64,000 nt of DNA, taken from contig NZ_CP030048.1 of NCBI RefSeq assembly GCF_015291665.1, forward strand, positions 5,022,001 to 5,086,000. The letters run 5' to 3'. Shown piece after piece: positions 26,710 through 35,978 of this stretch (its first letter is position 1; every line of letters starts with the position of its first letter). The DNA comes from Bradyrhizobium sp. CCBAU 53338 (GTDB lineage Bacteria; Pseudomonadota; Alphaproteobacteria; Rhizobiales; Xanthobacteraceae). The position numbers were made by a program, and so were the translations under genes. Below the pieces are notes generated by a model. The model saw only the letters and a program-made list of their open reading frames with translations. It was not told the origin of the DNA and did no database searches.

Positions 26710-29583
26710 ATGTCTCTGATCGAAGAGATCGACTTCGGCACGCCGCGCTCCAAATCATCAACGATGGTCACGCTGACCATCGACGGCAACGAGGTTACGG
26801 TGCCCGAGGGCACCTCGATCATGCGCGCCGCGATGGATGCAGGCCACCAGATCCCGAAGCTCTGCGCGACCGACATGGTCGACGCGTTCGGCTCCTGCCG
26901 GCTCTGCGTCGTCGAGATCGAGGGCCGCGCCGGCACGCCGGCCTCCTGCACCACGCCCGTGATGAACGGCCTCGTCGTCCACACCCAGAGCGAGCGGCTG
27001 AAGCAGCTGCGCAAGGGCGTGATGGAGCTCTACATCTCCGACCATCCGCTCGACTGCCTCACCTGCGGTGCCAACGGCGATTGCGAGCTGCAGGACATGG
27101 CCGGCGCCGTGGGCCTGCGCGAAGTGCGCTATGGCTATGATGGCGAGAACCACGTGTTCGCAAAGTCCAACGGCGAGGTCAACGCCGCCTGGATGCCGAA
27201 GGACGAGTCCAACCCCTACTTCACCTACGATCCCTCCAAGTGCATCGTCTGCTCGCGCTGCGTCCGCGCCTGCGAGGAGGTGCAAGGCACCTTCGCGCTG
27301 ACCATCTCCGGCCGCGGCTTCGACAGCCGCGTCTCGCCCGGCATGAGCGAGAGTTTTCTCGGCTCCGAATGCGTCTCCTGCGGCGCCTGCGTGCAGGCCT
27401 GCCCGACCGCGACGCTGACGGAAAAGTCCGTGATCGAGATCGGCCAGCCCGAGCATTCCGTCGTCACCACCTGCGCCTATTGCGGCGTCGGCTGCGCCTT
27501 CAAGGCGGAAATGCGCGGCGAGGAAGTCGTGCGCATGGTGCCGTACAAGGACGGCAAGGCCAATCGCGGCCATTCCTGCGTCAAGGGCCGCTTCGCCTGG
27601 GGCTACACCAACCACAAGGAACGCATCCTCAATCCGATGATCCGCGAGCGGATCGAGGATCCCTGGAAGGAAGTGTCCTGGGATGAGGCGTTCTCGTTCG
27701 CCGCCGCCAAGATGCGCGGCATCCAGGACAAGTACGGCCGCGATGCCATCGGCGGCATCACCTCGTCCCGCTGCACCAATGAAGAAACCTATCTGGTGCA
27801 GAAGCTGATCCGCGCCGGCTTCGGCAACAACAACGTCGACACCTGCGCCCGCGTCTGCCACTCGCCGACCGGCTATGGCCTGTCGCAGACCTTCGGCACC
27901 TCGGCCGGCACCCAGGATTTCGACTCGGTCGAGGACACCGATGTCGCCGTCATCATCGGCGCCAATCCGGCTTCCGCTCATCCCGTGTTTGCTTCGCGCC
28001 TCAAGAAGCGGCTGCGCCAGGGTGCAAAACTGATCGTGATCGATCCGCGCCGCACCGAGATGGTGGAATCGCCGCACGTGAAGGCGCTGCACCTGCCCTT
28101 GATGCCCGGCACCAACGTCGCGGTCGTGACCGCGCTGGCGCATGTCATCGTCACCGAAGGCCTCGTCAACGAAGCCTTCGTGCGCGAACGCTGCGACTGG
28201 AGCGAGTTCGAGGAATGGGCCACTTTCGTCGCGCAAGCGAAGCACAGCCCGGAAGCCACCGCCATCCTCACCGGCGTCGATCCGAAGACGTTGCGTGAAG
28301 CCGCCCGCATCTATGCGACCGGCGGCAACGGCGCGATCTACTACGGGCTCGGCGTCACCGAGCACAGCCAGGGCTCGACCACTGTGATCGCGATCGCCAA
28401 CCTCGCGATGGCGACCGGCAATATCGGCCGTCCCGGCGTCGGCGTGAACCCGCTGCGTGGCCAGAACAACGTGCAGGGCTCCTGCGACATGGGCTCGTTC
28501 CCGCACGAGCTGCCCGGCTATCGCCACATCTCTGGCGATGCCGTGCGCGACCAGTTCGAGGCGCTCTGGAACGTCAAGCTCAACCCGGAGCCGGGCCTGC
28601 GCATTCCCAACATGTTCGATGCCGCGATCGAAGGCACGTTCATGGGCCTCTACGTGCAGGGCGAGGACATTCTCCAGTCCGACCCCAACACCAAGCACGT
28701 GGTGGCGGCGCTATCGGCGATGGAATGCGTCATCGTCCACGACCTCTTCCTGAACGAGACCGCAAACTACGCCCACGTCTTCCTGCCCGGCTCGAGCTTC
28801 CTCGAGAAGGACGGCACCTTCACCAACGCCGAGCGCCGCATCCAGCGCGTCCGCAAGGTGATGTCGCCGAAGAACGGCATGGCCGACTGGGAAGTCACCA
28901 TTGCCCTCGCCAAGGCGATGGGCTTAGAGATGAACTACAGCCACCCCTCCGAGATCATGGACGAGATCGCGGCGCTGACGCCGACCTTCACCGGCGTTTC
29001 CTACGCCAAGCTAGACGAACTCGGCTCGGTGCAGTGGCCCTGCAACGAGAAGGCGCCGGAAGGCACGCCGGTGATGCACATCGACGGCTTCGTGCGCGGC
29101 AAGGGCAAGTTCATCGTCACCGAGTATGTCGCAACCGACGAGCGCACAGGCCCCCGCTTCCCGCTGCTGCTCACCACGGGGCGCATCCTCAGCCAGTACA
29201 ATGTCGGTGCGCAGACGCGGCGCACCGACAACGTGGTCTGGCATGCCGAGGACCGGCTGGAGATCCATCCGCACGACGCCGAGCAGCGCGGCGTGCGCGA
29301 CGGCGACTGGGTGCGGCTGGCCAGCCGCGCCGGCGAGACCACATTGCGCGCTGAAATCACCGACCGCGTGTCGCCTGGCGTCGTCTACACCACCTTCCAC
29401 CATCCGGATACGCAGGCCAACGTGATCACGACCGACTATTCGGACTGGGCGACCAACTGCCCCGAATACAAGGTGACGGCCGTGCAGATCTCGCCCTCGA
29501 ACGGCCCGTCCGACTGGCAGAAGAGCTACGACGAGCAGGCGCGGCACTCCCGCCGCATTGCGCCGGCCGAGGCCGCGGAGTAA
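26710..29583 (+). CDS. fdsA: NAD-dependent formate dehydrogenase, alpha subunit (Mo-bis-MGD catalytic subunit)
   Basis: 957 aa, ATG at 26710. Clusters from the N-terminus: [2Fe-2S] (GSCRLCVVEIEG and SCTTP), His-Cys3 [4Fe-4S] (HPLDCLTCGANGDCELQD), two ferredoxin-type motifs (CIVCSRCVRACEE and CVSCGACVQACPTA), and the catalytic-domain [4Fe-4S] (CAYCGVGC ... SCVKG). The molybdenum ligand is Cys383 in ARVCHSPTGYG, not selenocysteine. The C-terminal MGD-binding domain (~820-940) includes TTGRILSQYNVGAQTRR. Matches oxygen-tolerant FdsA of Rhodobacter and Cupriavidus type. Confidence 0.95.
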   Translation: MSLIEEIDFGTPRSKSSTMVTLTIDGNEVTVPEGTSIMRAAMDAGHQIPKLCATDMVDAFGSCRLCVVEIEGRAGTPASCTTPVMNGLVVHTQSERLKQLRKGVMELYISDHPLDCLTCGANGDCELQDMAGAVGLREVRYGYDGENHVFAKSNGEVNAAWMPKDESNPYFTYDPSKCIVCSRCVRACEEVQGTFALTISGRGFDSRVSPGMSESFLGSECVSCGACVQACPTATLTEKSVIEIGQPEHSVVTTCAYCGVGCAFKAEMRGEEVVRMVPYKDGKANRGHSCVKGRFAWGYTNHKERILNPMIRERIEDPWKEVSWDEAFSFAAAKMRGIQDKYGRDAIGGITSSRCTNEETYLVQKLIRAGFGNNNVDTCARVCHSPTGYGLSQTFGTSAGTQDFDSVEDTDVAVIIGANPASAHPVFASRLKKRLRQGAKLIVIDPRRTEMVESPHVKALHLPLMPGTNVAVVTALAHVIVTEGLVNEAFVRERCDWSEFEEWATFVAQAKHSPEATAILTGVDPKTLREAARIYATGGNGAIYYGLGVTEHSQGSTTVIAIANLAMATGNIGRPGVGVNPLRGQNNVQGSCDMGSFPHELPGYRHISGDAVRDQFEALWNVKLNPEPGLRIPNMFDAAIEGTFMGLYVQGEDILQSDPNTKHVVAALSAMECVIVHDLFLNETANYAHVFLPGSSFLEKDGTFTNAERRIQRVRKVMSPKNGMADWEVTIALAKAMGLEMNYSHPSEIMDEIAALTPTFTGVSYAKLDELGSVQWPCNEKAPEGTPVMHIDGFVRGKGKFIVTEYVATDERTGPRFPLLLTTGRILSQYNVGAQTRRTDNVVWHAEDRLEIHPHDAEQRGVRDGDWVRLASRAGETTLRAEITDRVSPGVVYTTFHHPDTQANVITTDYSDWATNCPEYKVTAVQISPSNGPSDWQKSYDEQARHSRRIAPAEAAE

Positions 29584-29587
29584 CGGC

Positions 29588-30418
29588 ATGCACGTGGCGG
29601 TCCAGGCCATCGATCGGGAAATCTGGCGCGATGGTGTCGCGTCCGAGGGCACACGGCTGATCCCCGAGGAGACGCCGCTGGCGCTGACCTATAATGGCGG
29701 CACCTACGCCGTCATGATGGGGACGCCGCAGAATCTGGAAGATTTCGCCGTCGGCTTCAGCCTGGACGAAGGCATCATCACATCGGTCGACGACATCAAG
29801 TCGCTCGACGTGGTCCGCCTCGACGACGGCATCGAGCTGCGCATGTGGCTCGAGCAGGACAACGCTGCGCGCATCAGCGAGCGCCGCCGCCACATTGCCG
29901 GCCCCACCGGTTGCGGCATTTGCGGCATCGACTCGATCGCGGAAGCCGTGCGGCCCGCTTCCATCGTGCCGCCGGGCCAGTCCTTCACACCGCAGCAGAT
30001 CATGACGGCGATGCAGGCGATCGCCCCGCTGCAATCGATCAACATGCAGACCCGCGCGGTGCACGCCGCGGCGTTCTGGTCCCCCTCGAACGGTATCGTG
30101 GCCCTGCGCGAGGACGTCGGCCGCCATAACGCGCTCGACAAGCTCGCTGGCTCGCTGGCGCGCAGCCGGACGAGCGCAAGCGCAGGCCTGGTGCTGCTGA
30201 CGAGCCGCGTCTCGGTCGAAATGGTGCAGAAGACCGCCGCGATCGGCGCGCCCGTGATGGTCGCCGTCTCCGCCCCCACCGCGCTTGCGGTCCGCACCGC
30301 AGCGGCTGCCGGTATCACGCTGATTGCCATCGCCCGCAGCGACGGGTTTGAAGTGTTCACACACCAGGGCCGCATCACGGCTCGTCGTGCTCAGGAGATC
30401 ATCGATGTCGTCGCCTGA
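29588..30418 (+). CDS. fdhD: Formate dehydrogenase accessory sulfurtransferase FdhD
   Basis: 276 aa from the ATG at 29588, 4 nt after fdsA. FdhD moves sulfur from a cysteine desulfurase to the molybdenum cofactor before insertion into FdsA. The sulfur-carrying CxxC is C109-G-I-C112 in GPTGCGICGIDS. Further conserved text includes REDVGRHNALDKL and SRVSVEMVQKTA. It overlaps fdsD by 14 nt. Confidence 0.94.
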   Translation: MHVAVQAIDREIWRDGVASEGTRLIPEETPLALTYNGGTYAVMMGTPQNLEDFAVGFSLDEGIITSVDDIKSLDVVRLDDGIELRMWLEQDNAARISERRRHIAGPTGCGICGIDSIAEAVRPASIVPPGQSFTPQQIMTAMQAIAPLQSINMQTRAVHAAAFWSPSNGIVALREDVGRHNALDKLAGSLARSRTSASAGLVLLTSRVSVEMVQKTAAIGAPVMVAVSAPTALAVRTAAAAGITLIAIARSDGFEVFTHQGRITARRAQEIIDVVA

Positions 30419-30641
30419 CCGCCTCGTCTACATGGCAAACCAGATCGGCACCTTCTTCCGCAGCCAGGGCCACGACAAGGCCGTGCCCGGGATCGCCGAT
30501 CACATCAGGAAGTTCTGGGATCCCAGGATGAAGCGCGCGATCTTCGCGCATCTCGATGCCGGCGGCGCGGGCCTCGAACCGAACGTGCTCGAAGCCCTCA
30601 CCTCGCTCAAGCAGACGACTTCCCTTCCAGAAGCGCACTGA
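30405..30641 (+). CDS. fdsD: Formate dehydrogenase delta subunit
   Basis: 78 aa, ATG at 30405 with AGGAG at 30393-30397, overlapping the end of fdhD. The sequence LVYMANQIGTFFRSQGHDKA and IADHIRKFWDPRMKRAI is the FdsD signature. The small subunit supports cofactor insertion or stability of the Fds complex. The last 35 nt overlap the 3' end of convergent glnE. Confidence 0.92.
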   Translation: MSSPDRLVYMANQIGTFFRSQGHDKAVPGIADHIRKFWDPRMKRAIFAHLDAGGAGLEPNVLEALTSLKQTTSLPEAH

Positions 30642-33585
30642 ACACGCGCCGCACCTCGCTTTGCGTCTCCTTCACGCGCGCCTCCAGCGAGGAGAAATCC
30701 GGCGCATCGCCGGCGCGCGCCATCACGCGCTGAAGGTCTGTTCCCGCCGTTTCCGGCTTGAAGCGGTCGCTGACGCAGAGCCGCAGGATCTGCGTCAGAT
30801 CGTGATAGAGCCGCGCCGCGGCGCGGAGGATCTCGGCTTCCGATTGCGGCAGCACGCCGAGCCTGGCGGCATTCTCCAGCACCTGCAGTGTGCTGACATC
30901 GAGAATGTCGGGCTTGTCGTGTGCATGGACGAGCTGGAGATATTGCGCGATGAAATCGATGTCGACCATGCCGCCTGAGGCATATTTCAGGTCCCAATGG
31001 TCGGTCTCGCCCTTCTCCTGCGCGATCGCACGGCGCATGTCGGCGACGTCGTTGGCGGTAGTCGCAGGGTCGCGCGGGCGGGTCAGCACCTCGCGGATGA
31101 TGCGCTCGATCCGCGCGGTGAATTCTCCCGAGGCCGACACCACGCGTGCGCGCGTCAGCGCCATGTGCTCCCAGGTCCATGCTTCATTGGCCTGGTAGTC
31201 CGCGAAGGAGACGAGGCTGGACGCCACCGGACCCGCGCGCCCCGAAGGTCGCAGTCGCATGTCGATCTCGTACAGCACGCCGTAATTGGTGCGGGTGGTG
31301 AACGCGCTGATCAGGCGCTGGGTGAAGCGGGCGAAATAATGCGCGCCCTGGAGCGATTTCCGGCCGTCGGAGTCCGGATCGTCGCTGTCGAAATCATAGA
31401 GCAGGATCAGGTCGAGGTCGGAGGATGCGGTCATCTCGCGGCTGCCGAGCCGCCCCATCGCGATGATGGCGGTCTCCTGCCCTTTGATGCGCCCGTGCTG
31501 AGCGGCAAAGCGATCGGCGACGAGACCGTGCACGGTATGGACGATGCCCTCGGCGACGTCGGCAAAGGCCGTGCTGGCCTGCTGCGCCGAGACGGTGCCC
31601 GAAAGAATGCGCGTGCCGATCAGGAACAAGCTCTCCTGCCCGAACAGGCGCAGCCGGTCCAGAAATTCCTCGTAGGAGCCGGCATCCTGCACCGTGACCG
31701 CAAGCCGCGCCGACAATTCCCGCTTGTCGGGCATCGCGCCGAAGAAGCGCGGATCGATCAGGCCGTCCATCAGCTGCGGCTGCCGCGCCAGCATCTCGCC
31801 GAGCCGGGGCGCGGCGCCGAGCACGAGCGCAACGAGCGCGACGAGATCGCGGTTCTGGCCGAGCAGCGTGATCAGTCGGCCGCCGCGCTGGAGCGCCTGG
31901 AGGAAATGGTCGAAGGCCACGACGGCGCGGTCCGGCTCCTCGGCATGCGCGAGACCGTCGATCAAAGCCGGCACGAACTCGACGAAGGCATTGCGGGTCT
32001 GCTCGTTGCGGAAGACGCGGTAGTCGCCGGTGAGCCAGTCGCGGATGGTCTGCGCCACGGCGGCTGGCTTCTTGAAGCCAAGCGTCGTCAGATGCTGGAG
32101 CAGGCGCGGATCGTCGGGACCTGCGCGATAGTCGATCGCGGGCAAGCTTGCCGTACCGGTCGGATCGTCGCCTTCGAACAGCTTTTCGTAGTGTCCCTGG
32201 ACGATCTCGAGCTGACGCAACAAGTCGCGCGCAAACGTCTCGCGGCTTTGATAGCCGAAGAACCAGGCGAAGCGTTCGACCGCCTCCTTGTCCTCAGGCA
32301 GCGCATGGGTCTGCTCGTCGGCAATCATCTGGAGACGGTGCTCGGCGCGGCGCAGGAATTCATAGGCCGTGGTCAGCTCGTCGCGGGCCGATGAGGTGAT
32401 CCAGTTGCGAGCAGCGAGGATGTTCAGCGCGGCAAGCGTCGGTCGCACGCGCAATTCCGGTTGGCGGCCGCCGGCGATCAATTGCTGGGTCTGCGCGAAG
32501 AATTCGATCTCGCGGATGCCGCCGCGACCGACCTTGACGTTGTGGCCCTCGACCGCGATCTCGCTCTGGCCGCGATAGGTCTGCATCTGCCGCTTCATGT
32601 CGTGCACGTCGGCGAGTGCGGCGAAATCGAGATGCTTGCGCCAGACAAAGGGCGCGATTTCGGCGAGCAGCGCCTCACCCGCTCTGGGATCGCCGGCGCA
32701 GGCGCGCGCCTTGATCATCGCCGCACGCTCCCAGGTGCGCCCTTCCCGCTCGTAATAGTTCAGTGCGGCATCGCGCGAGATCGCCACTTGCGTCGAGGAC
32801 GGATCGGGACGCAGCCTCAGGTCGACACGGAACACGTAGCCGTCATAGGTGCGCTGCTGGAGGATGCGCGCCACGCCTTGCGTTACCCGGACGAAGAACG
32901 GCTGCGGCTCGATTTCGGGTGCGAGCGTCGTGGCATCGGGATCGAAGAACACGATCAGATCGATGTCGCTGGAGTAGTTCAGCTCGCCCGCACCCATCTT
33001 GCCCATGGCGAGCACGATCAGACCGCAGCCGATCTCCGGCGCCTCTGGATCTGATGGCACGATCTTGCCGCGTGCGGCTTCCTGTCGCAGCAGGTACTGG
33101 AGCGCCGCCTGCACCGAGGACACCGCGAGATCGGTCAGCGCAGCCGTCACCCGCATCACCGGCCAAACCCCGCCGATGTCGCACAGCGCGATCAGGAGCG
33201 CCGCTTCCGCCTTCATGCGGCGAAGCAGCCGCATCACCTCGGCTTCGTCGGGCGCCGCCAGCACAGCGGCCCTCGCCTCCGCGATCAGCGCGGCGAGATG
33301 CGTATCCGGTTCGCTTTCGAGCAGCCGGATCAGGCGCAGCGTATCGGCGCGCACCAGATCGAACAGATAAGGCGAGAATTCTGCGATCCCGGCCAGGATC
33401 TCCCGCGCAAAGGGATGGACCAGCAAGGCTTCAAGACGGGTCGATTGTGCCGGCTCGAGCTCGGCCAGCCAGCCTTCGAAACGTCGCTCGTCTGACATGG
33501 AAGCGGCAATATGGGGAGCTTCCGCGAAGCGCGCGACCAGGCTCTCACCATGCTTGTCCGCGTTTCCCGGCGCGGAGTGGTTCAT
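30607..33585 (-). CDS. glnE: Bifunctional glutamine synthetase adenylyltransferase / adenylyl-removing enzyme
   Basis: 992 aa, ATG at 33583-33585, overlapping the upstream kinase stop by ATGA. Two nucleotidyltransferase halves are visible: the adenylyl-removing half with MGKMGAGELNYSSDIDLIVF, and the adenylyltransferase half with MGRLGSREMTASSDLDLILL. The G-x-G-S / D-x-D motifs are intact in both. GlnE sets glutamine synthetase activity in response to PII (GlnB) and glutamine. Slightly longer than the E. coli enzyme (946 aa). Last gene of the degP-RR-HK-glnE set seen in rhizobia. Confidence 0.95.
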   Translation of the reverse strand: MNHSAPGNADKHGESLVARFAEAPHIAASMSDERRFEGWLAELEPAQSTRLEALLVHPFAREILAGIAEFSPYLFDLVRADTLRLIRLLESEPDTHLAALIAEARAAVLAAPDEAEVMRLLRRMKAEAALLIALCDIGGVWPVMRVTAALTDLAVSSVQAALQYLLRQEAARGKIVPSDPEAPEIGCGLIVLAMGKMGAGELNYSSDIDLIVFFDPDATTLAPEIEPQPFFVRVTQGVARILQQRTYDGYVFRVDLRLRPDPSSTQVAISRDAALNYYEREGRTWERAAMIKARACAGDPRAGEALLAEIAPFVWRKHLDFAALADVHDMKRQMQTYRGQSEIAVEGHNVKVGRGGIREIEFFAQTQQLIAGGRQPELRVRPTLAALNILAARNWITSSARDELTTAYEFLRRAEHRLQMIADEQTHALPEDKEAVERFAWFFGYQSRETFARDLLRQLEIVQGHYEKLFEGDDPTGTASLPAIDYRAGPDDPRLLQHLTTLGFKKPAAVAQTIRDWLTGDYRVFRNEQTRNAFVEFVPALIDGLAHAEEPDRAVVAFDHFLQALQRGGRLITLLGQNRDLVALVALVLGAAPRLGEMLARQPQLMDGLIDPRFFGAMPDKRELSARLAVTVQDAGSYEEFLDRLRLFGQESLFLIGTRILSGTVSAQQASTAFADVAEGIVHTVHGLVADRFAAQHGRIKGQETAIIAMGRLGSREMTASSDLDLILLYDFDSDDPDSDGRKSLQGAHYFARFTQRLISAFTTRTNYGVLYEIDMRLRPSGRAGPVASSLVSFADYQANEAWTWEHMALTRARVVSASGEFTARIERIIREVLTRPRDPATTANDVADMRRAIAQEKGETDHWDLKYASGGMVDIDFIAQYLQLVHAHDKPDILDVSTLQVLENAARLGVLPQSEAEILRAAARLYHDLTQILRLCVSDRFKPETAGTDLQRVMARAGDAPDFSSLEARVKETQSEVRRVFSALLEGKSSA

Positions 33586-35042
33586 GCCACCTTCTGTGGC
33601 ACATCCGCTACTGCAGGAGCAACCCTGTCGCCGGCCCCCACGCGCGCCGGCAGCAGCAGCGTGGCAACGAGACCGGGCTGGGCGTCGCCCAGGCGCAATT
33701 CACCGCCATGCAACGTAGCGACGGCGGAGGCGAGGCTGAGGCCAAGGCCGGAGCCCGGCATGGTGCGGCTCGCCTCCAGCCGGACGAATCGCTCGACGAC
33801 GTGCTTGCGGTCGGCCTCGGGAATTCCGGGGCCGCGGTCGGCGACGCTGAGCAGCACCTGATCGCCTTCGCGCTTCGCCTCGATCGTGATCTGACGGGCA
33901 TCCATGCTGATCACGGTTCCCTGGGGCTGAGCGTCCGGCTTGCCGTACTTGATCGCGTTCTCGACCAGATTGGCGAGCGCCTGGCTGATCAATTCGCGAT
34001 TGCCGTGAATGGGCGCCGCCTGGGTCTTGACCTTCAAGGTCATGCCGTCGTCTTCGGCCAGCGGCTCGTACAGCTCGTGAATGCCGACCGCGACGTCGGC
34101 GGCGTCGAAATCATCCATGTTGCCGCGCGCCTGGCCGGATTCGGCGCGCGCGATCATCAAGAGCGCATTGAAGGTGCGGATCAGCCCGTCGGATTCCTCG
34201 ATGGTCCGCTCCAGCGCGGTGCGATAATCGGCCTCGCAGCCCGATTTCGCCAGCGCCTCCTCGGCGCGATTGCGCAAGCGCGTCAGCGGCGTCTTGAGGT
34301 CGTGCGCGATGTTGTCGGAGACCTCCTTCAGCCCCGACATCAGCGCCTCGATCCGCTCCAGCATGGCGTTGAGATTCTCGGCGAGGCGATCAAGCTCGTC
34401 GCCGCTGCGGCCGACCGGCAGGCGCTCGCTGAGATCGCCGGTCATGATGCGATGCGCCGTGCCGGACATCGCATCGATGCGCGTCAGCACCCTGCGCGCG
34501 ACGAAGACGCCGCCGCCGAGGCCGAGCACGACGACGATCAGGATCGACCATTGCGCGGCCTTGGCCACGATGCTGAACAAGCGCCGCCGCTCGGCAAGAT
34601 CGCGGCCGATCAGGAGGCGGAAGCCGTTTTCGAGCTGGGTGACGCGCACCAGCGCGCGATGGTCGCGATCGTCGGCATCCTCGATCCGACGATAGGCCGT
34701 CTCCGACCAGCCGGTCGTTCCCATCACGCCCGGCGCCAGCGAGCCGACATTGCCGGCGATCGCCTGCCCGGTCGGCGTCGTCACGAGATAGAGGTTGGCG
34801 CCCGGCCGCAGCGCGCGGTACTCGATCGTTCGCACGAGGCCGACCAAGCCGCGGCGATCATAGATCACGTTGATCTCCGAGGTCTCGGCATTCACCGTCT
34901 GGGTGATTTCCTCGGTGATAAGCCGCCGCGTATTCCAGGCGAAATAGCCGAGCAGCGAGGCCGCGAACATCGCGAACAGCAGCAGATAGACCAGCGTCAG
35001 CCGGAATGCCGTGGTGCGGACGAGTTTACCGAATGCCGTCAC
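33582..35042 (-). CDS. HAMP-domain sensor histidine kinase of the degP-glnE locus
   Basis: 486 aa. N-terminal helix (~10-32), periplasmic sensor (~35-155), second helix (~160-185), HAMP (~185-237), HisKA with H247 in SDNIAHDLKTPLTRL, and HATPase with NLVENAIKYG, ADRGPGIP and GSGLGLSLA. It phosphorylates the response regulator encoded just upstream; the two genes overlap by 17 nt. Likely an envelope or stress sensor because the pair sits between degP and glnE (inference). Confidence 0.9.
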   Translation of the reverse strand: MTAFGKLVRTTAFRLTLVYLLLFAMFAASLLGYFAWNTRRLITEEITQTVNAETSEINVIYDRRGLVGLVRTIEYRALRPGANLYLVTTPTGQAIAGNVGSLAPGVMGTTGWSETAYRRIEDADDRDHRALVRVTQLENGFRLLIGRDLAERRRLFSIVAKAAQWSILIVVVLGLGGGVFVARRVLTRIDAMSGTAHRIMTGDLSERLPVGRSGDELDRLAENLNAMLERIEALMSGLKEVSDNIAHDLKTPLTRLRNRAEEALAKSGCEADYRTALERTIEESDGLIRTFNALLMIARAESGQARGNMDDFDAADVAVGIHELYEPLAEDDGMTLKVKTQAAPIHGNRELISQALANLVENAIKYGKPDAQPQGTVISMDARQITIEAKREGDQVLLSVADRGPGIPEADRKHVVERFVRLEASRTMPGSGLGLSLASAVATLHGGELRLGDAQPGLVATLLLPARVGAGDRVAPAVADVPQKVA

Positions 35043-35706
35043 GGATCATGTACCCGGCGCCGCGGATCGTGTGCAGCAGCGGCCGCTCAAATCCCTTGTC
35101 GATCTTGGAGCGCAACCGCGAAATGTGCACGTCGATCACGTTGGTTTGCGGATCGAAATGATAGTCCCAGACGTTCTCCAGCAGCATGGTGCGCGTCACC
35201 ACTTGGCCGGCATGCTTCATGAGATATTCGAGCAGGCGGAATTCGCGCGGTTGCAACGTCAGCTCGTCCTTGCCGCGGGCGACGCGGTGGGAGAGCCGGT
35301 CGAGCTCGAGGTCGCCGACGCGATAGAGCGTGTCCTCCGCCGGACCGCCGCGGCGGCGCGACAGCACCTCGACGCGAGCCAGCAGCTCGGCAAAGGAATA
35401 AGGCTTCGGCAGGTAGTCGTCGCCGCCGGCGCGCAGACCCTTGATGCGGTCGTCAACCTGCCCGAGTGCGGAGAGAATCAAGACCGGTGTCGTATCGCCC
35501 GTGTCGCGCAGCGCGCCGATCAGCGACAGACCGTCGCGCTTGGGGAGCATGCGATCGACCACGAGCACGTCGTAATCGCCGTTCTCGGCCATGGCGAGGC
35601 CTTCCTCGCCGTCACCGGCGTGGTCGGCAATGTGTCCGACCTCGCGAAACGCCTTCACGAGATAGTCGGCGGATTCGCGGTCGTCTTCGATGATGAGGAG
35701 GCGCAT
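35026..35706 (-). CDS. OmpR-family response regulator of the degP-glnE locus
   Basis: 226 aa from the ATG at 35704-35706; an in-frame TTG at 35736 would add 10 residues. Receiver domain: acidic pocket E7-D8-D9 and phospho-acceptor D51 in VLVVDRMLPKRDG, with Lys in DDYLPKPYSF. The winged-helix DNA-binding domain (~130-222) has LQPREFRLLEYLMKHAGQVV and NVIDVHISRLRSKID. Coupled to the kinase gene by overlap. May regulate degP upstream in the same direction. Confidence 0.9.
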   Translation of the reverse strand: MRLLIIEDDRESADYLVKAFREVGHIADHAGDGEEGLAMAENGDYDVLVVDRMLPKRDGLSLIGALRDTGDTTPVLILSALGQVDDRIKGLRAGGDDYLPKPYSFAELLARVEVLSRRRGGPAEDTLYRVGDLELDRLSHRVARGKDELTLQPREFRLLEYLMKHAGQVVTRTMLLENVWDYHFDPQTNVIDVHISRLRSKIDKGFERPLLHTIRGAGYMIRDGIR

Positions 35707-35800
35707 CGTGCGTTCAGCGGCGGTCAAGGAGGTCAACCTTCTCTAAACATGGCGCGAGCGGCAATCGCATGCAAGCCAAGCGAACGGAACGTGGATAGGC

Positions 35801-35839
35801 AAAAAGGCGGGCGGTGAAGCTGGGGGGACCTCACCGCCC
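35801..35839 (-). terminator. Intrinsic terminator downstream of degP
   Basis: Arms GGGCGGTGA (35809-35817) and TCACCGCCC (35831-35839) form a 9-bp stem; read leftward it is followed by CCGCCTTTTTGCC, a T-tract. It would end the degP message before the response-regulator gene. Confidence 0.75.
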
Positions 35840-35842
35840 TAG

Positions 35843-35957
35843 ACCTTCCGACGGAGGGGGGCGTGTTTCCACCGGAAGGTAGGTGTGGGGAGCGAGCGTT
35901 GCGCTGCTCCCCGGAAGAGTGCCGGCGGCGGGGGCGACCGATGCCGGCGACACTCTT
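35843..35957. repeat. Three further consecutive inverted repeats between degP and the response regulator
   Basis: Stem 1: ACCTTCCG (35843-35850) with CGGAAGGT (35873-35880). Stem 2: GGGGAGC (35887-35893) with GCTCCCC (35906-35912). Stem 3: AAGAGTG-CCGGC (35915-35926) with GCCGG and CACTCTT (35943-35957). With the terminator this makes four hairpins in ~150 nt. They may protect the degP 3' end or act in processing. Confidence 0.6.
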
Positions 35958-35978
35958 CATCTCGACGGCCTCCTGAAG

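Noticed and set aside
27844..27858. Selenocysteine at the formate dehydrogenase active site
   Set aside because: The codon at 27856-27858 is TGC (Cys383); no in-frame TGA exists in fdsA.
26758..28698. 646-codon open frame antisense to fdsA
   Set aside because: A frame shadow of a GC-rich gene; its translation is a low-complexity Ala/Gly/His/Arg/Asp-rich string without domains, while fdsA on the plus strand is unmistakable.
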